From Prunus persica (lineage: Eukaryota; Streptophyta; Magnoliopsida; Rosales; Rosaceae): DNA of 64,000 nucleotides. The notes under the pieces were generated by a model that was given only the letters and a program-made list of their open reading frames with translations, had not been told where the DNA came from and did no database searches. The position numbers were made by a program, and so were the translations under genes. Below, piece by piece: positions 26,259 to 37,548 of this stretch. How positions within the stretch are numbered: position 1 is the first letter of the stretch; the number at the start of each line of letters is the position of its first letter. The stretch covers positions 39,238,844 to 39,302,843 of the forward strand of contig NC_034009.1 of assembly GCF_000346465.2 (NCBI RefSeq), given 5' to 3'.

Positions 26259-27471
26259 AAGAATAGAGAGAAAATGAGAGGGAAGCAGAGAAAGGTTTGG
26301 GAGGGGAATATAAATAAATAAAAAAGGGATACCAGTGTTGTGTCAATATTGGAGAAAAAAAGAGAGAGAACCAGAGAGAGATCGGGAGGGAGAAAGAAAA
26401 GAGAAAAAAGAAACAGGGCTGGGAAGGAAGAAGAAAAGAGAAGGAGAGAAAAGGAAGAAAGAAAGAAAAAATAGAAAAAAGATAAAAGATAAAAGATAAA
26501 GATAGTTTGTCTTTAAAAAATATTTTAATTTTTTTTTTATATAATAAATTATACATATCTCATTGGTTTCTTTGTAGTATTTATTTAGTTTTAGGTCAAA
26601 ATCCCAAATTAATTTTAAATATTTAAATAATTTTTTTTAGTCCAACACAGTACTAAACATAGGTTTTCACTATTTTTACAATCCAGCTTCTTAGTCCGAC
26701 GCATCACCAAACGTAGGCCAGTACTTAATCCAGCTTAGGCCAATCTGAGCTAATCCAAGACAGTCCTAGGATTTAGTCCAGTCCATGACAGTCCGCCGTA
26801 CCAAACGACCCCCAAAAATTTGAGTTAACTTCCGAACAAGCTTGGGTTGAATCCTTGCAAGTTGCACCAATAATTAGTAGTCTCATATTCCCAACATCTT
26901 CAATGGTCCACACAAATATTGGTACATTATTTTGATTTGTTGCTTTAACATTCATTTTGATTTTGAGCTCAAACCTCAAATTGACGGTTATTTTCATTCA
27001 TTTAAGTGAGAAAAATACTTTGGCCAACAAAATATATATATTATTGGAACTTTGAACCCTTCCTCTCTTTGTCCGGAGAAATTGCATAGAAATAGCACTA
27101 TTTGGTTATTCCAGACCAATAATGATATGCCACATGAAAATGTTATCACAAGTGTCAAAGTGTTATTGGCCGAAAATAACAAAATAATGATATTCTCGTT
27201 TTATGAAATAATTTCTCTTTTGTTTAGCTCAAATTCAACTTTTGAATATGTCCTTGTTTTGAGAAAGTGGGTTGATTAAGATGGCTCCTTAGGCCATTTC
27301 CAATCCGAGAGGACTCAAACTCAAATTTTCTCCCATCAAAATACAACTATTCATGTATTGTCCGGACTCAAATAGATTTTTCTCCCAACCTTGCACACCA
27401 AAATGAATTCGCAACTTTATTAAATTGTTAAAAACTGTATAACTTTTTTTTTTGGGGTTAATTTATATATA

Positions 27472-27705
27472 AGTAATGCTATTTAGACACATAACATTGA
27501 CCACCTTAACTGACTACCTTATGTGGCAACTGATGTGTCATGTCATGTCAATTAATGAATGTTGCCATGAGGCCACTCACTAGGAATGCTAGGGTTTTTT
27601 AATTGACATGACGACATTCATTAATTGACATGGCATGACACATCAGTTGCCACATAAGGTGGTCAGTTAAGGTGGTCAATGTTGTGTGTCTAAATAGCAT
27701 TACTC
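27472..27705. mobile_element. Mutator-like MITE with long TIRs
   Basis: The 234-bp element is almost entirely two inverted arms of about 90 bp (AGTAATGCTATTTAGACAC at each end) with only a few mismatches. TTTATATATA occurs on both sides (27462-27471 and 27706-27715) and fits a 10-bp target duplication, though this AT-rich text is weak evidence. It is non-coding. The transcript would fold into a long hairpin. Confidence 0.82.
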
Positions 27706-27776
27706 TTTATATATAAACTTTATAATTTATTTTTCTGAACATTTATACATTTTAAAAAAAAAAGGAATTTCACAAA

Positions 27777-27906
27777 CATAAAATTATTTCATTTAAAATG
27801 AGAATGAAAAATAAAACCAAAAGGAGCAAGTTCAAATACAACCATAAAATTATTTCACTTGAAAATAATAATAAAAGAACGAAAAGGAGCAAGTTCAAAT
27901 ACAACC
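27777..27906. repeat. Tandem duplication, about 66 bp unit
   Basis: Two adjacent copies each start CATAAAATTATTTCA and end GGAGCAAGTTCAAATACAAC, with divergence in the middle. No function is seen. Confidence 0.75.
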
Positions 27907-28048
27907 ATTGGATGCAAACGGTAAATGCTCCAGCGCATGCCATGTGTCCAGTTTTAATAAGTGAAAGTGGATGCCTTTTTACCATGATGCGCCTACTCCT
28001 TCAAGTAGGTTCAGTTTGGGCCTTACAAAAATTATTGCCTGGACTACT

Positions 28049-28655
28049 AAGGCCATCTCTAGCCATAGGCCATAGGTCAAATATAGTCATAAAATAATGC
28101 AAAATTCATCTCTAGTTATGGGCTAAATTTTTTTTTTGGCCAAAAGCCACATTTGGCCCTTTAACTCTCTAACCAAGCAAATTGTAGCCCAGCTTTGGCT
28201 TAGGCCAAATTTTTTTGTGGGCCCCATGCATGTGCTTTTCAAGAAGAGAAATTATCAAGTGTGGGTAAGAGCATGAAACATCTCGTGCAAATGCATATCC
28301 AACAGCCAATATTAAAGGCGCGTTAACATCATCGATGACGTCAGCTAGCTGTTAGGATAATTTTTTTAAAAAAAATTGCCTTTTTAAATGTTATCAACGT
28401 ATACGTGTCATATATGGAATATTGTCTCTAAATAGTAGTTTAATTAAATTAAACAATACATAGTTGTGGAATGTATGAGTGTTGTACCATAGTTTTTCTG
28501 AAAATAATAAAATACGAAGGACTCTAAAATATAGCCATGCATAGCTGGGGATGAAAAATTTTAGTCCTATACTGTTATTTTAAAAAAATTAATATTTTAA
28601 AGGGCTAAATTTATAGCCCTCGACTACATTTAGGGGCGGCAGTCGCATTGAAGAT
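28049..28655. repeat. Probable non-autonomous DNA element
   Basis: The left side starts TAAGGCCATCTCTAG and the right side inverted reads TAAGGTAATCTTCAA, suggesting weak terminal inverted repeats. Inside are repeated GGGCTAAATTT and GCCAAAT motifs. No target duplication was confirmed. Confidence 0.35.
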
Positions 28656-30090
28656 TACCTTATGAATGCAGGAGGACAGAGAAAGAGAAAAGTGGTAAAA
28701 AGACAGTGGTTTATTGTACTTCTGTAAAAATAACAATATGTACAATTATTGATTCTAAGGAGACCGCTTGCCTCTTTTTGGGGTGACACAAAGTACCTTT
28801 ACCAGCTTGGTTCCTGTATGTGCATAAATAGAAATGTAATTGAACTTCTTTTCTTTTCTTGGTAATGAAATGTAATTAAATTTGGTGGAGTGAACATGTG
28901 ACCGAATTTTATTCTTCTTTTTCTTGGCTAAACAGTCGGGTTTTGTGTTGGTCTTACCATATAACATGGAATTTGGTTAAATATTACAAAATGGATGGGA
29001 ATTTAATGTTAAATCCATTTTATCTTAAAAAACAAAAACAAAAAAAACAAAAAAACAAACAAAAACAACCAGACCATCTTGTGAGAGCTGCAGTCCTAGT
29101 TCTTCTCAAATGGTCAAGGTAGTTGGTTGTGAGTGGTAACCTACTCTCTGAACTTTTTTGTGTCCTTTTTTTTTACTTATTAAAATTCAGCAATGGAGAA
29201 AATTTTCGCAGTGCTGTAGATAGTTGCAACTTACAAGTCAGCCCAACACGAAACACTCGTTGCAGCTGAAAAAAAAAAAACATTTGAAAATAATGTATTG
29301 GTTCTCTGCCTCCTTCCTCAGTCTCTGTTACAAGGTCACAAGACTCGCAACAGAACCTCGGTTTCTCGGGCAAAGAACAGAGCATTTCTGATCGGATTTT
29401 CCATTCAAGGTCAGTTTTTCTCATCTGGGTTTTTCTCAGAATACAATTTTGTCATCTGGGTCCCGCATTGCTTGTATTTGATTCCTCTTACATGCATTGC
29501 GTTTTTTTTTCCCCATTGTATAAAAGAGAGAGCTTTTATTTTTGGGTAAAAAAGGAGAGAGCTTTAGCTAGATCTTTTTATCGAAAAGGTGAAAAATGCC
29601 AATTTTTTGTATAGTATCATAAAAAGTATGTGTTGTTTGGTTATTGATGATTGATTGGTCATTCATTTTGCAGGGATGTTTAGGTCCTTTGAGTTTGAGC
29701 TGCATTTGCTGTTCTCTATTGTTAAAGTCCTTCTCTTTGATCTCTCTCACTTCACTGTGATCCATCAAACCCTCTTAGATTCTTTTTCTTGTTAGGTTGA
29801 TTATCCAAAGCAAATCCCATTTCTGAAACCCCAAATAAACCCGAATGTCATAGGAAATCCAGTCCAACCCAACTACCTAAATCTATTTTACTGTTTATTG
29901 ACCACCCAAATTATAGATTCCTGATCTCCTATTCTAGAGGAAATCGCTTCCTGTAGTCTAAAATATTGTTTAAATTGCGGTTCAAGAGAAAGGGATTCAT
30001 GCTTCTTTAACATCACTGTTCCATTGAGATCACCCAAGTCTCCAAATTTTGTCAATTTAGATCAACCCATCTCCTCAAATTTTCTGAAAA
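28656..30090. other. Upstream region and probable leader of the KCS gene
   Basis: No protein gene is recognised. The last 700 bp or so contain CT- and T-rich stretches that could be a 5' UTR with an intron. Splice sites were not assigned. Confidence 0.4.
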
Positions 30091-31638
30091 ATGTCAGCTT
30101 CCAATTTAAGGACTCCTTTAAACCCTCCATCATCAGTATCCCCATCCTCATTGAAGCTTCCTGATTTCAAACAATCTGTGAAGCTGAAGTATGTGAAGCT
30201 TGGCTACCATTACCTCATCACCCATGGGATGTACCTGTTCCTATCCCCTCTATTTGTTCTCACTGTGGCACAGCTCTCTACATTTTCACTCCAAGATCTC
30301 CATGACCTTTGGGACCATCTCAGGTTCAATCTCATATCTGTTGTCCTTTGCTCAACTCTTTTGGTCTTCTTATTGACCCTTTATTTCCTTACTCGTCCAC
30401 GCCCCGTTTACCTTGTTGATTTCTCATGCTATAAGCCGGAGGATGCCCGAAAATGCCCGAGACAAATATTCATGGATAGGTCTCATTTTATAGGAACATT
30501 CACTGGGGAGAACCTCGAGTTTCAACGAAAAATTCTTGAGAGATCAGGTCTTGGGGAGTCAACCTACCTCCCTGAAGCTGTTATACAGGTTCCTCCTAAT
30601 CCATGTATGGCAGAGGCCAGAAAAGAAGCTGAGATGGTAATGTTTGGTGCCCTTGATCAGCTCTTTGAGAAAACTTCTATAAAACCAAAAGACATTGGTA
30701 TTCTGATTGTAAATTGTAGCTTGTTTAATCCAACACCATCTTTGTCAGCTATGGTTATCAATCATTATAAGCTACGAGGGAATATTATTAGTTATAATCT
30801 TGGTGGGATGGGATGTAGTGCTGGCTTGATCTCGATTGATCTTGCTAAAGATCTTCTTCGAGTCCACCCCAATACCTATGCTTTGGTCATTAGCATGGAA
30901 AACATCACTTTGAATTGGTATTTTGGGAATGATAGATCAATGCTTGTTTCAAACTGCTTGTTTAGAATGGGAGGAGCTGCAATATTGCTTTCAAACAATG
31001 GGTCTGACAGACGTCGATCCAAGTACCAACTGGTTCATACTGTTCGAACCCACAAAGGTGCCGATGACAAGTGCTTCTCATGTGTAACCCAAAAAGAGGA
31101 TTTTGCAGGTAAAATTGGAGTTTCTCTGTCGAAAGATCTTATGGCAGTTGCTGGAGATGCTTTGAAGACCAACATCACTACCTTGGGTCCTCTTGTGTTA
31201 CCTATGTCTGAACAGTTGCTCTTCTTTGCCACACTTGTTGGGAGAAAGCTTTTCAAGATGAAGGTGAAGCCTTACATCCCTGATTTTAAATTAGCTTTTG
31301 AACATTTCTGCATTCATGCCGGAGGAAGAGCTGTGCTGGATGAATTGGAGAAGAACTTGCAGCTTTCGGATCGCCACATGGAGCCGTCAAGGATGACACT
31401 TTACAGATTTGGCAACACTTCAAGCAGCTCTCTTTGGTATGAATTGGCTTATACAGAAGCCAAGGGGAGGATGAAAAAGGGAGACAGAACTTGGCAGATT
31501 GCGTTCGGGTCTGGCTTCAAGTGCAACAGTGCAGTTTGGAAGGCTTTGAGAACTGTGAATCCAGCAAAAGAGAAGAATCCATGGATGGATGAGATCCATC
31601 AGTTCCCAGTGGATGTTCCAAAGGTCTCAGCCCTCTAA
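30091..31638 (+). CDS. 3-ketoacyl-CoA synthase, KCS11-like
   Basis: A single exon of 515 codons. KCS enzymes condense malonyl-CoA with long acyl-CoA at the ER, the first and chain-length-setting step of very-long-chain fatty acid elongation for waxes, suberin and sphingolipids. Two hydrophobic spans lie at about residues 44-63 and 80-100. The catalytic set is present: Cys242 in [10 protein letters not shown], His405 and His409 in [11 protein letters not shown], His429 in [14 protein letters not shown], and Asn442 in RFGNTSSSS. The motif [10 protein letters not shown] and the C-terminus [14 protein letters not shown] match the KCS11/KCS4 branch closely. An N-terminal Ser/Pro-rich stretch of about 20 residues is longer than in Arabidopsis KCS11. 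Absence of introns is usual for this family. Confidence 0.95.
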   Translation: MSASNLRTPLNPPSSVSPSSLKLPDFKQSVKLKYVKLGYHYLITHGMYLFLSPLFVLTVAQLSTFSLQDLHDLWDHLRFNLISVVLCSTLLVFLLTLYFLTRPRPVYLVDFSCYKPEDARKCPRQIFMDRSHFIGTFTGENLEFQRKILERSGLGESTYLPEAVIQVPPNPCMAEARKEAEMVMFGALDQLFEKTSIKPKDIGILIVNCSLFNPTPSLSAMVINHYKLRGNIISYNLGGMGCSAGLISIDLAKDLLRVHPNTYALVISMENITLNWYFGNDRSMLVSNCLFRMGGAAILLSNNGSDRRRSKYQLVHTVRTHKGADDKCFSCVTQKEDFAGKIGVSLSKDLMAVAGDALKTNITTLGPLVLPMSEQLLFFATLVGRKLFKMKVKPYIPDFKLAFEHFCIHAGGRAVLDELEKNLQLSDRHMEPSRMTLYRFGNTSSSSLWYELAYTEAKGRMKKGDRTWQIAFGSGFKCNSAVWKALRTVNPAKEKNPWMDEIHQFPVDVPKVSAL

Positions 31639-32521
31639 TTCCAGTGGCAGTTTCCCATTTCTTCTAGCAATATAAAATATATTAGGGGTAGCTAGTTTTC
31701 TGTTTCACTGCTACACTCTTCATGTTTGGCTTTAATGGAGTTACTGTTTGGCTTTAGTTATTAGGAGAGGAGATAGATGGTGTTAGTGTTTGGTTTACAG
31801 TGTATCCGTGTGGTTTTGACTTGTGATTATATACCTAATTAATCGGCTGTTTGTTTTATTATGGTATTTTTCTTGTAGTTTTGAGTGTTTTATGCTGTTT
31901 GGTGATCCATAAACTGGGATTAATATCCAATGAGAAGGATTATTCCTAATCATCATATATTCTTCTTGGGTTGATAGATGTTTCTTGGCTCCTGCCTACA
32001 TTTTCGTCTGCTACCTATGTTTTGTGGATCCATTAACTGACCTCATGCCACGAGAGATTTGTCTCCATATCAGACACTTCTTTGACTGACACTAACAACT
32101 AAATTCTTTTTGTTTTTTATACATCACTATAAATTGTGTGTACACACGCCTTTGATAGTTCCCCACATAGTTGGAGCCAAACTATAATTTTCTAGTTTAA
32201 TACGCTTGTGTTTATCTTTCACTTCATGTATAATATTTTAGTATTCTAAAGTACTCATTAAAGATACAAAGATGACACTGTGAGAGTCCAAATAGTCTTG
32301 CCTTTAGAAAATAAAGTGCTACATGAGGCCTCGAATCTTTTATAAAGATTACGCTATTATTTTTGTTTTTTACGTTTAGGTTTCATGTGATTTTCTTACT
32401 ATTTTTTGTACTTTTTTACGGTGCTTTTATTTTATAGAGCATATGCTTCTTCAACAACAACAACCAAAAAAAAAAACCGTTACATGAGTTGTTTTCAATC
32501 TTTTGTAAGTGCCTCGATGGA
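31639..32521. other. KCS 3' flank
   Basis: This holds the probable 3' UTR and spacer up to the LINE insertion. Nothing else is recognised. Confidence 0.5.
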
Positions 32522-32532
32522 AGAGTCACTTG

Positions 32533-33323
32533 ATTTTTTATTTTTTTTCTCGGTATCAGAGGGGGCTAACGCCCAAGAAAACAAGCCAACCAACTAGAAG
32601 CAGAGAAGACGAGGCCTGGAGTCTCCCCTTGAATCAGCAACCAGGATGTCAAAAATGCAAGCTGGCATCTCCTCAAAGATATGCAGACCTGGATTAAAAT
32701 CAAAACTAATAGCAGCCAAAGCATCAGCTGCACAGTTTTGTTCAAGAAGGATGTGTCTAACTGAGCAATTCCAATCAACACTCATTTTTACTTTGCAACA
32801 ATTGATGATACTGAACAGGGGGTGGGTAGAAATAGTGAGAGAATTAAGAAGAGTCACTGCAACCTTGGAATCACTTTCCACTTCCACAGTTCGAAACCCA
32901 AAATCCCAAGCTAGGGAGAGCCTCCAAAAAATACCCCACAATTCAGCCTCAAGTACAGAGCCAATACCCAAATTCACAGAATAGCCCTTAAGCCAAGCAC
33001 CAGTTGCATCTCTTAACACACCTGCAGCGCCAATATGACCAGTAGTATTATTCCAACTACCATCAGAGTTAATCTTACAGCGTCCAGGACTGGGCCTACT
33101 CCAGGAAAGCTGCGTCAAAGTTTGATTAGAGGTTCCAGTAATTGGTTTGTTGGCCGAGTACCACTCTACAGCATACTGGAAGATAATTTGCCTTGGTTCA
33201 ACATGCATAGTAAAGTTTTGGTCAAACACACCTTTGCATCTCCATTTCCAAATAAACCAAAGAGATAAAGTAAAAATTAGGTGCCAAGTTCCCCAAAATC
33301 AACACCAATGCCATTCCAGGCAG
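32533..33323 (-). mobile_element. 5'-truncated LINE with 11-bp target duplication
   Basis: On the minus strand an open frame runs from the truncation point to about 32594 and encodes the end of LINE ORF2: a Trp-rich linker, then a full type-1 RNase H domain. Its acidic residues are visible in NSDGSW, EAELWGI and VESDSK, followed by the RHILLEQNCAADALA segment. An A-rich tail lies at the low-coordinate end (A/T run 32533-32550). The 11-mer AGAGTCACTTG flanks it on both sides (32522-32532 and 33324-33334). Tail, truncation and duplication together show target-primed reverse transcription. The long open frame suggests a fairly young insertion. Confidence 0.9.
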
Positions 33324-33334
33324 AGAGTCACTTG

Positions 33335-33897
33335 GTTTTTGACTTAGACGGAGCCTTTTCTTCTCTTTGTTTTTGGAAAAACATTGCAACCATTTATTAT
33401 TGAAAGGGTTAGTAATTTTCGACATGACACTACTCAAATATTTTGCGAAATTAACAAAATTGAAGAATTAGACAACAGATTAGGCTCGCATCAATCACAA
33501 ATAACCTAACTATGACACTACAAATCTCTTCAACTAAATTTCTAATGAAAAAGAAAAAAAATCGAACGAGTGCAATTATCTTATTTTCTCCAACTTTTGA
33601 GGATTGGGAAGAAACGTAAAAACAAAGAAAAGAAACAGAGTTATGATTATGAATCATATAGTGTGCAAAAGACTTTCATTTAATAACCCATAACACACCA
33701 AACGAAGCACCTCTAATTTCTAAACTCTAACCACTACCAAAGAAATGAAAAAAATATATTCTTTGATTGTTCCCAATAGAAGTAACAGTATGCCAACCCA
33801 CAAAGGACATTATCAATGAATAAAATGTATCTGAAAATGTACACAGGAGTTCCATTTTCCCAAGAGGAGTTGACAATACATGGAAAGCACAAGAATA
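33335..33897. other. H2A.Z 3' flank
   Basis: This holds the probable 3' UTR of H2A.Z and spacer. No histone stem-loop is expected, since plant and variant histone mRNAs are polyadenylated. Confidence 0.5.
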
Positions 33898-35742
33898 CTA
33901 GTCCTTGGTGGACTTGTTGATGAGAGACTTGTGAATGTGAGGGATCACGCCACCACCGGCTATTGTTCCTTTGATCAGGGTGTCTAGTTCTTCGTCACCA
34001 CGAATTGCAAGCTGCAAGTGTCTGGGTGTTATACGCTTCACCTTTAAATCTTTGCTTGCATTACCTGCCAGCTCCAACACTTCTGCAGTCAGATACTCCA
34101 AGATAGCGGCAGAGTACACAGCAGCTGTTGCACCAACTCTTCCATTAGCTGAAACCCTCGACTTCAAAAGACGGTGAATTCGACCAACTGGGAACTGCAA
34201 GAATACGTATTCAAATATCAGAGATAGGGAACATAGAGGGCATATATACCCAAAAACAACTAAATAAAATCCATTGTGAATGGGAGGAATTAAAGAACTA
34301 CAAAAATATCAACCCGTGGAAAGTCCACGATACACTGATGCTTAAACACAAGTTCATGAGACTATACTTGAAACCCAAATTATCATCTCGGGTAAATAAT
34401 TTACAGCACCTCACCCAGGTTAATGACACATCTGATTAAATTGATCTCATTATTAAAAAGAAAGGCATTGCAGGATAGATAGAAACAGGGACCAAGGTTC
34501 AAATTGTGGACTCAGGATAATGAATAAACAATGAACATAGATGACCCGATATCAAATCGTCCTTTTATATGTTTTGGTCATAAATGTGATTGGATTAGGG
34601 CAACTACTAGATCAAGAATACATCAGCTGAGTAAGTTAACAAGTCTTTTATTGATTCCCCTTATACCCTCTAAGTTGGGTAAGCTATTCCTTCACCACTC
34701 TGGGGAATTTCTTTAAAGGAGCCCAGCCTTCACTCACATACAAAGAAAATATCCTAATCTAAGTTTAGTAGACCCGGATTTGACAGCAAAAAGATAATGT
34801 TGATGTCTAACCTTCTTGACCAATTATAATCTTATCAAGTTGGAAGAACCTATCCTACTCTCACCATCAGGAGAGTTGAAGCTAAAATTTCTAAAACAGC
34901 TGCAGTGAATACTATGCCCTGTTGCTTAACAGAAAAACTGAACAGACTAACTTCACGAAAGAGAACTGTAAAATCTCTGTGCCAGTGCAGAAACGTATTG
35001 AACCAAAATCAGCTGAGACAACTATTTACCTAAATATTTGATGCTTATCTGCCTACAGTTAGATGCACAGAGAAAACTCAAATTTGCAGATCTTAAAGCA
35101 CTAAATATAACATATGAGGGCCGTGGGTAAATAAGAAAAGCAGAGCAGAGCAGAATTTATCCTCTCCATTACCATGATAGACCTCTTCTTCATGCCAAGC
35201 TCAGTACCATGATAATCCATCCATTCCCACGTAATTGAAATCCTATGAATTTGAAATTCAGTTACTTTTACAGCAAGCAAACTAATCATAACTAACCACA
35301 ATTATCCCATGTACCCCCATCAAGCACAATTTAGCAGATTGCTCTGAGCTAGTGAGCTCTGAAATTACGAAATCTCCACGACCCAACTATTCAATATCTT
35401 TTTTTTCTTCCACTTCATTAATAATTTAGATTTTTCCAACCATAATTCTAATTCTATCCGTAATAATTCGTATACACACCAAGAACCAACACAAATGAGA
35501 ACACGCATTTTCTAAACAGAGCATATTTTGAAAAACGAAGATTTACCCATGCATGACACACGAAGGAAAATCAGCGAAATCGAACTGAAAACAAATACAG
35601 ATGAAGAGAGAGAGAGAGAGAATTGTACCTGAAGGCCAGCTCGGGAAGAACGAGAGATAGGTTTCTTCTTGTCCTTGTCTTTGTCTTTGTTGATGGCTGG
35701 GCTTTTGCCCATTATCAAACCCTTCGCGCCTTTACCTGACAT
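33898..35742 (-). CDS. Histone H2A variant H2A.Z (HTA9-like)
   Basis: Two exons (35742-35629, 34194-33898) are separated by a 1.43-kb intron and join in phase to 136 residues. H2A.Z replaces H2A in nucleosomes near transcription starts and is deposited by the SWR1 complex. It is linked to temperature response and gene-body control in plants. The fold begins [17 protein letters not shown], and the variant-specific segments [23 protein letters not shown] and [15 protein letters not shown] are present. The [14 protein letters not shown]-terminus resembles Arabidopsis HTA9 more than HTA11. [17 protein letters not shown] shows small differences from the common [17 protein letters not shown]. There is no C-terminal SQEF, so it is not H2A.X. 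Confidence 0.96.
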
Positions 35743-35916
35743 TTTTTTTTTCTCGAGAAATTGAATGAAACTGTGAATAACTCAATTTTGCTTTCGAGAC
35801 AGCAGCAAAAAGCACAAAACGCGAACGCAGATAAAAACAGAGAGAATTTGCAGATGGGGGTCGAGAAAGATCGAATCTTTTTTAGATTTCAGAGACTGGA
35901 GAGAGAGCGAGTCGGG

Positions 35917-35926
35917 TTATTTATAC
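35917..35926 (-). promoter_or_regulatory. TATA box of H2A.Z
   Basis: The minus strand reads GTATAAATAA about 175 bp upstream of the start codon, which suits transcription starting near 35890 and a leader rich in GA. Confidence 0.55.
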
Positions 35927-36694
35927 GGAGCTTTTTACCGCTTAAAATACCCAACGACTTATGTTTAATCACGAACAAACCACTTTCTTATTTGGATTTG
36001 GATTGGGTCTTTTGGTCTTTTGGTCTTTTGGATATGTGAGAACGTTATGTATTGACCTTCAAAGAAAGTGGGTTTATAATAATTTTGGCAAATAATAGAT
36101 TGGTCAAGTAAGTGATTTGGCTTCTACAATGTTAAAAGAGGTCTCAAGTTATTCGAAATGTCGTAGTTAACGCGTTACACTTTTTGTTAATTTAATTTCT
36201 ATTACAAAACGACAAGCTGAGGCATAAAATCATGCCTTAACTCTCACTTCTCAGAGTAGGTTAACTTGCTTATAAATTCATTCCATTCCATCATCACTAT
36301 AGTACTATATCATTATCCTATTGATATGTTTTATTTAATTAATTATGGGAACATACCCATTTTATTTTTATATATAGCTAGTTCATTCTTAATTATCAAA
36401 TCATGATATGGGTGATTAAATATAAACACATGTATAAATCTGAGACAAAGACGAATGGTTTTGCGTTGAAAAATATAACAAGTTTAGGAACTTGGGAGGT
36501 TAAGATAATACACATTTTCTTCAATTCTCTAGAAACACTTAATAGGAGCAAAATTCAACTACATACTAACCATGCTGAAAGCTACACATACAATCAAACC
36601 AAACTAATTGACCTTCCATCCTCGAAGTTCTAGAAAAATAAATTATATCAAGGGGGTCCCATGTCCCTTGATAAACAATGTGTTGTCTTCTAAT
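35927..36694. other. Spacer between H2A.Z and the EG45-like gene
   Basis: No gene is recognised. It contains the H2A.Z upstream region and the 3' flank of the EG45-like gene. Confidence 0.5.
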
Positions 36695-37465
36695 TCAAAC
36701 CCTGCAAATGCAAAATTAAATCACAATTATTGATCATTAAAAGCCACGAAGAAATACAAAACGAAAATCTAATGAGTTAATTTATACATGTTGATTAACA
36801 GTTTGACAACATAAAATTCAATACTTACTGTTGAAATTCAATGTTAACGAACTTAGCAGAAGAGTTGGCGATTGCAGCGAAGGCGGTGGTGGAGAGGGCC
36901 ATGGTAGTATCTTTCCTTGAAGGCCGAGACACCGAAGAGAGAGCTCGATCTACAATCTTTATCTGAATCGTCTTCCCTGGAACGCAAGTTCCTAGCACCG
37001 GCGCACTAATGCACCTCACCAGATATTGCCTGCCGCAGGCCGCACCATTGTCCCATATTCCCTCGCCGGCTGACCCAAACAGGTTGCTCGACGGAAACTG
37101 TGAGGGGTCGCTTCCCCTGCAAGCGGTGGCTGCATGCATACAATGCAAGCTTAGGTATTGATCAAATATCCACGTTAACAGAAATATATCGACAGCTTGA
37201 AACAATGAAGATTTTAAACTAAATCTATTTGACATTCAGAAACATTATATGAAAGTTTCGAGTAAAATGTACTAAAAGAAAAAAAAAAAAAAAACAACTG
37301 AAAAAGATATTGTATGTAATAAAGATACATTAGGGTTTTAGGTTTACGCAAATATGGGGGGCTGTAGTGGGCAGCAGAGCCAACATCAGCCTGAGAGGAA
37401 CGAAAGAGCGCTGATAAAAACAGGAAGAGAAACAGCCATGGAAGGGAGCTCGGAGAAGTTGACAT
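36695..37465 (-). CDS. EG45-like domain protein / plant natriuretic peptide-like
   Basis: Three exons (37465-37348, 37129-36829, 36701-36695) join to 141 residues. The last coding exon is only 7 nt: after donor CAACA|GTAAGT it adds G, GTT and TGA, giving the family C-terminus NIEFQQV. A signal peptide is clear (hydrophobic core [11 protein letters not shown], likely cut after SSQA). The mature part is a double-psi beta-barrel of expansin-like type, with TACRG, WDNGAACGRQYLVRC, and VDRA before a Ser/Pro-rich loop. Secreted PNP-like proteins act in the apoplast on ion and water balance and stress responses. If the last intron were kept, the frame would stop at 36825-36827, one residue shorter. 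Confidence 0.9.
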
Positions 37466-37467
37466 GC

Positions 37468-37516
37468 CTGGATCAAAAAGTAAGAAGAAAATAATCTGAT
37501 GGAATTAGTTAAACAT

Positions 37517-37548
<32 letters not shown>

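Larger units (their letters stand above)
25569..26812. mobile_element. Composite TIR element carrying a LINE tail
   Basis: It begins only 5 bp after the target duplication of the neighbouring hAT MITE. The left end GGGTGTGTTTGGTATG and the inverted right end GGGGTCGTTTGGTACG are similar, and both have an inner GACTGGACT. The flanks share CAA, which may be a 3-bp duplication of Harbinger type. The length is about 1.24 kb. The middle holds the end of a LINE RNase H frame, a G-homopolymer and purine-rich low-complexity sequence. No transposase is visible. Confidence 0.6.

Noticed and set aside
26197..26556. 119-codon minus frame rich in Ser, Pro, Leu and Phe
   Set aside because: Translation of poly-G and purine-rich repeats inside a mobile element.
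30091..31638. Biosynthetic gene cluster around KCS and CER26-like
   Set aside because: Neighbours are unrelated housekeeping genes. There are too few pathway genes and no co-orientation.
32646..33268. Plus-strand frames opposite the LINE
   Set aside because: Shadows of the minus-strand RNase H frame.
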